Shown: positions 33,729 through 35,903 of the stretch, piece by piece
Numbering within the stretch: position 1 is the stretch's first letter
Layout: the number at the start of each line of letters is the position of its first letter
Program-made: the position numbers and the translations under genes
Source of the DNA: Thermoflexales bacterium
GTDB taxonomy: Bacteria > Chloroflexota > Anaerolineae > J036 > Brachytrichaceae
NCBI GenBank assembly: GCA_025056965.1
Contig: JANWVF010000076.1
Span: 1-35,903 of the forward strand
Direction of reading: 5' to 3'
Length of the DNA: 35,903 bases
Notes under the pieces: generated by a model
Database searches by the model: none
Told to the model about the DNA's origin: nothing
The model's input: only the letters and a program-made list of their open reading frames with translations

Positions 33729-34493
33729 TCACTTGAGGCAGGCGTCTGGCTTCGCTGCGCCGCTGCGCCAGCCGCAGAACGCAAATTTGCCGTCGAAGTT
33801 GCCTTGGAACTGCCGGGCGTCGAACCCCATCAAGTATGCCTTAAATAGGCCGCCGCGGCGCGCGGTGCTCCATTTACCGTTCAACACCGGCAGGCCGTCC
33901 ACAAACGTCACCGAACCGGTGAGCCGGCCGCTGGCCAGCCTGGTGCTGTAGCTGCCGAAGACCGACATGCCGGTTTGTATGATCGTGGCGGTGCCGCTGC
34001 CGCCCCCGTTCAGCTCGATTGTCCAGACGCCGGAGAAGGCGCAGCCCGGCGGCAAGGGCCTGCCCAATCGCGCGCCGCACCAGATGCCGTATCCGCTGGC
34101 CGCTCCGGTGAACGTCTCGTGGTGAGCATCCAATGTTAAATCCGAGAAGGTTCCGCGCCGATTGCCCAAGCGCCATACGCCGCTGAGGCTGCCGTCGTTG
34201 GACAAGGTAGCCGTGACAATGCCGAGCGCGCGAGGCGCGCCGATGTCGGTCATCACGCCGGTAAAGCGGATGCCCGTGTCGTCGCTGGCGCGCAGCTCAA
34301 GCATGCCGAAGTTGGTGTGCCAGACGCCATCGAAACCCGCGAACACCGCGGCGACGTGGCTGGCGGGCGCGCTCGATGCCGCGCTGCCTTCAGCCGTCGG
34401 CAGAGCGAGGGCAAGCCCAAGCAGGCCAAGCCCCATCAGCAGCCGCAACGTCCAATTGAGCCGCGCGAGCGTGTTCATCGCTTCGGTCGCCAT
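33729..34493 (-). CDS. Secreted protein with a duplicated Cys-containing domain
   Basis: The 254 residues start with a signal peptide (hydrophobic core LLMGLGLLGLALAL, cleavage probably near residue 40). The mature protein is two tandem copies of about 98 residues: copy 1 (54-151) runs from FDGVWHTN to WCGARLGRPLPPGC, and copy 2 (153-252) from FSGVWTIE to FCGWRSGAAKPDAC. Both end in C-G-x-R with the second Cys 12 residues on (C139/C151, C240/C252), probably a disulfide in each. Both are Gly/Thr/Ser-rich and beta-like. I do not recognise the family. An export signal in the midst of intracellular signalling genes suggests an external ligand or sensor part. Confidence 0.8.
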   Translation of the reverse strand: MATEAMNTLARLNWTLRLLMGLGLLGLALALPTAEGSAASSAPASHVAAVFAGFDGVWHTNFGMLELRASDDTGIRFTGVMTDIGAPRALGIVTATLSNDGSLSGVWRLGNRRGTFSDLTLDAHHETFTGAASGYGIWCGARLGRPLPPGCAFSGVWTIELNGGGSGTATIIQTGMSVFGSYSTRLASGRLTGSVTFVDGLPVLNGKWSTARRGGLFKAYLMGFDARQFQGNFDGKFAFCGWRSGAAKPDACLK

Positions 34494-34543
34494 ATTCCTC
34501 TCGTCGAAGCACCGTGCGGGCGGCGAAAATGCCTTCGCAGGTG

Positions 34544-34549
34544 AGTATA
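34544..34549 (-). promoter_or_regulatory. -10 box before the secreted-protein gene
   Basis: TATACT in the context CTATACTCACC, 50 nt upstream of the ATG at 34493. It could start a transcript for the secreted protein, adaptor and STAND genes separately from the kinase. The -35 is weak. Confidence 0.35.
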
Positions 34550-34595
34550 GACCGAACCTTAAAAACTGCCTGGGAAAGCACGCCGACCCGCGCGT

Positions 34596-35903
34596 TTACG
34601 GCGCCGTCGTGACCAGGACGACGCCCGGGGTGGGCAAGGGCGACTCGGCTGACGGGGGCGGGGGGAGCGCTGTCGGCGATGGAGGCAGCACAGTCGGGGG
34701 TGGCGGCGTCGCGTCGGAGGTAATCGGCGCGAGTGGGGTGATCGGCGCGCGCGTTGCAGGCACACCGCGCGTCGGCTTGGGCGAGGGGATGACGATGGGC
34801 GGCGTCGCCGTCGCGAGCGGCGCCGGAAAGGCAGGCACGGTTGGCTGTTGCGGCGTCGGCGCCAAGGTTGGCGGCGGCGCAACGGTTGGTGTCTCAGTCT
34901 GCTCAACGGTGAAGATTTGCAACATCGGACGCGCCGCGGTCGGCGTCGCGCGCGTAGGTGCAGCTTGGGGAGCGGACCGGTTCGTGGTCAGCGCCAGGAT
35001 CACAGTGGCCAGCACGGCTAAGCAGGCCAGGGTGACCGTCCCGGCCAGGACGGCCAGCAACCACGGCGGCGTGCGCCCACGTCGCTCGATCCACTCGTCC
35101 ACACTTGCCGGCGCACCGACGGCAGCCGCGGGCGGCTGAGCAGTTTGTCGAGGTGGCTGTCGAGATGGCGGCAGGTTAGGCTGGATCGGCGTAGGCGCGT
35201 TCAGCGCGGCGGCGAAGCTGCGCGCGAATGCGCCGGCCGACGCCGGCCGCTGCGACGGAGCCTTCTGCAACGCCCACAGCACAACGTCGCCGACGGCGCG
35301 CGGAATGCCGGGGCGCAGATCGCTGACGTGACGGGGCGGCGCTTCGATGTGCTGACGCGCAATCGCCACGTCGCTGCCGGCCTCAAAAGGCGCATGGCCG
35401 GTCAGCGCGTAATAGGCCGTCGCGCCGAGCGAGTAAATATCCGACGCCGGCGTGATCTCGAACGCGCCGGCTGCCTGCTCGGGCGACATGAAGAACACCG
35501 ATCCGACGCGCGCTAACGTGGCCGTATAGGCCGTGATGCCTGCCATCTTGGCAACCCCGAAGTCGGCCAACGTGGCGCCGCCATCGGCTCGGACGATGAC
35601 GTTGCTGGGCTTGACGTCGCGGTGAATCACCCCGCGCGCGTGCGCATAATCGAGGGCGCGCCCGACGTCGAGTAAGATGCGCGCCAGGGACTCCGGCGCG
35701 AGCGGGCCACTGCGCATGACCAGCCGGTCAAGCGATTCTCCCGCCACATACTCCATCTCGATGTAGGGGGTGCCATCTATTACGCCCGACCGGTTGACGC
35801 GCACGATATTCGGGTGGTCTAGGCCTAAGTTGCTCTCCTGCACGAAGCGCGCGCGCAGGGTGGCGTCGGCGGCCAAGTACGGCGGCAGTAGTTTGAGCGC
35901 GAC
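34596..35903 (-). CDS. Membrane Ser/Thr protein kinase (partial, N-terminus beyond window)
   Basis: The reading frame is open to the right edge and enters the window at VALK, whose Lys is the ATP-binding residue of strand beta-3. It therefore lacks only the glycine loop and what precedes it. The rest of a Hanks-type kinase is complete: HPNIVRV, IHRDVKPSN (catalytic loop), LADFGVAK, MSPEQA and SDIYSLGATAYYALTG. A juxtamembrane linker, one TM helix (WLLAVLAGTVTLACLAVLAT), and an extracellular Pro/Thr/Ala-rich tail of about 130 residues follow, with no PASTA repeat. It phosphorylates Ser/Thr on partner proteins, perhaps the EAD or STAND proteins downstream. Its stop is 102 nt before the next gene. 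Confidence 0.92.
   Translation of the reverse strand, partial: VALKLLPPYLAADATLRARFVQESNLGLDHPNIVRVNRSGVIDGTPYIEMEYVAGESLDRLVMRSGPLAPESLARILLDVGRALDYAHARGVIHRDVKPSNVIVRADGGATLADFGVAKMAGITAYTATLARVGSVFFMSPEQAAGAFEITPASDIYSLGATAYYALTGHAPFEAGSDVAIARQHIEAPPRHVSDLRPGIPRAVGDVVLWALQKAPSQRPASAGAFARSFAAALNAPTPIQPNLPPSRQPPRQTAQPPAAAVGAPASVDEWIERRGRTPPWLLAVLAGTVTLACLAVLATVILALTTNRSAPQAAPTRATPTAARPMLQIFTVEQTETPTVAPPPTLAPTPQQPTVPAFPAPLATATPPIVIPSPKPTRGVPATRAPITPLAPITSDATPPPPTVLPPSPTALPPPPSAESPLPTPGVVLVTTAP

Noticed and set aside
34162-35139. Open plus-strand frame of 325 codons, Gly/Val-rich
   Set aside because: It is the complement of the Pro/Thr-rich tail of the kinase and of the secreted protein; the low-complexity sequence follows from that.

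Overview
The window reads as a stretch of a high-GC bacterial chromosome, most likely a Chloroflexota member of the Anaerolineae/Thermofonsia type. This assignment is inference. It rests on an intein-bearing DnaE, a Tat-dependent lipoprotein signal of the RRQFLK...LAAC kind, menaquinone genes, STAND/WD40 and GAF-rich signalling proteins, and CPBP proteases. No 16S or other decisive marker is present.

Layout. At the left edge is the start of a Tat lipoprotein (minus strand, cut by the window), with a good promoter and a leader of about 125 nt. dnaE follows on the plus strand (412-5631) and carries a complete 416-residue intein with a two-motif LAGLIDADG endonuclease. From 17323 down to 5663 a compact minus-strand run of seven genes follows. 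In transcription order it encodes: a histidine kinase with two N-terminal S1 RNA-binding domains and a receiver; a second hybrid kinase with a receiver and five GAF domains; a receiver fused to an aminoglycoside-phosphotransferase-like kinase fold; two paralogous P-loop ATPases each ending in a PhoB-type winged helix (degenerate in the second); an SPFH/band-7-like protein; and a two-TM miniprotein. Several junctions overlap as GTGA or ATGA, so the genes are probably translated together. This is the most unusual locus here.

From 17566 to 28096 lie mostly housekeeping or small accessory genes. prfB carries the classical CTT-TGA-C programmed frameshift. A metallophosphoesterase and a serine esterase overlap by ATGA. 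A FlgD-Ig-like lipoprotein is followed by a family-2 glycosyltransferase, and tRNA-Leu(CAA) lies beyond them. A 54-residue Lys/Thr-rich protein has its own promoter and hairpin. A winged-helix regulator has an 8-4-8 palindrome lying on its own -10 box and is followed by two CPBP intramembrane proteases and a terminator. A probably leaderless minus-strand operon carries a family-4 uracil-DNA glycosylase (ending in a clamp-binding QLSLF), menA and menG.

From 28143 to the right edge a second minus-strand signalling set appears. It contains a membrane Ser/Thr kinase (cut by the window edge), a secreted protein made of two copies of one domain, a protein with an N-terminal effector-associated-like domain, and a 1414-residue STAND NTPase with a TM helix and 14 WD40 repeats. 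These genes are almost abutting and resemble NTPase-centred conflict or stress-signalling systems. No phage, IS element, CRISPR or rRNA was seen.
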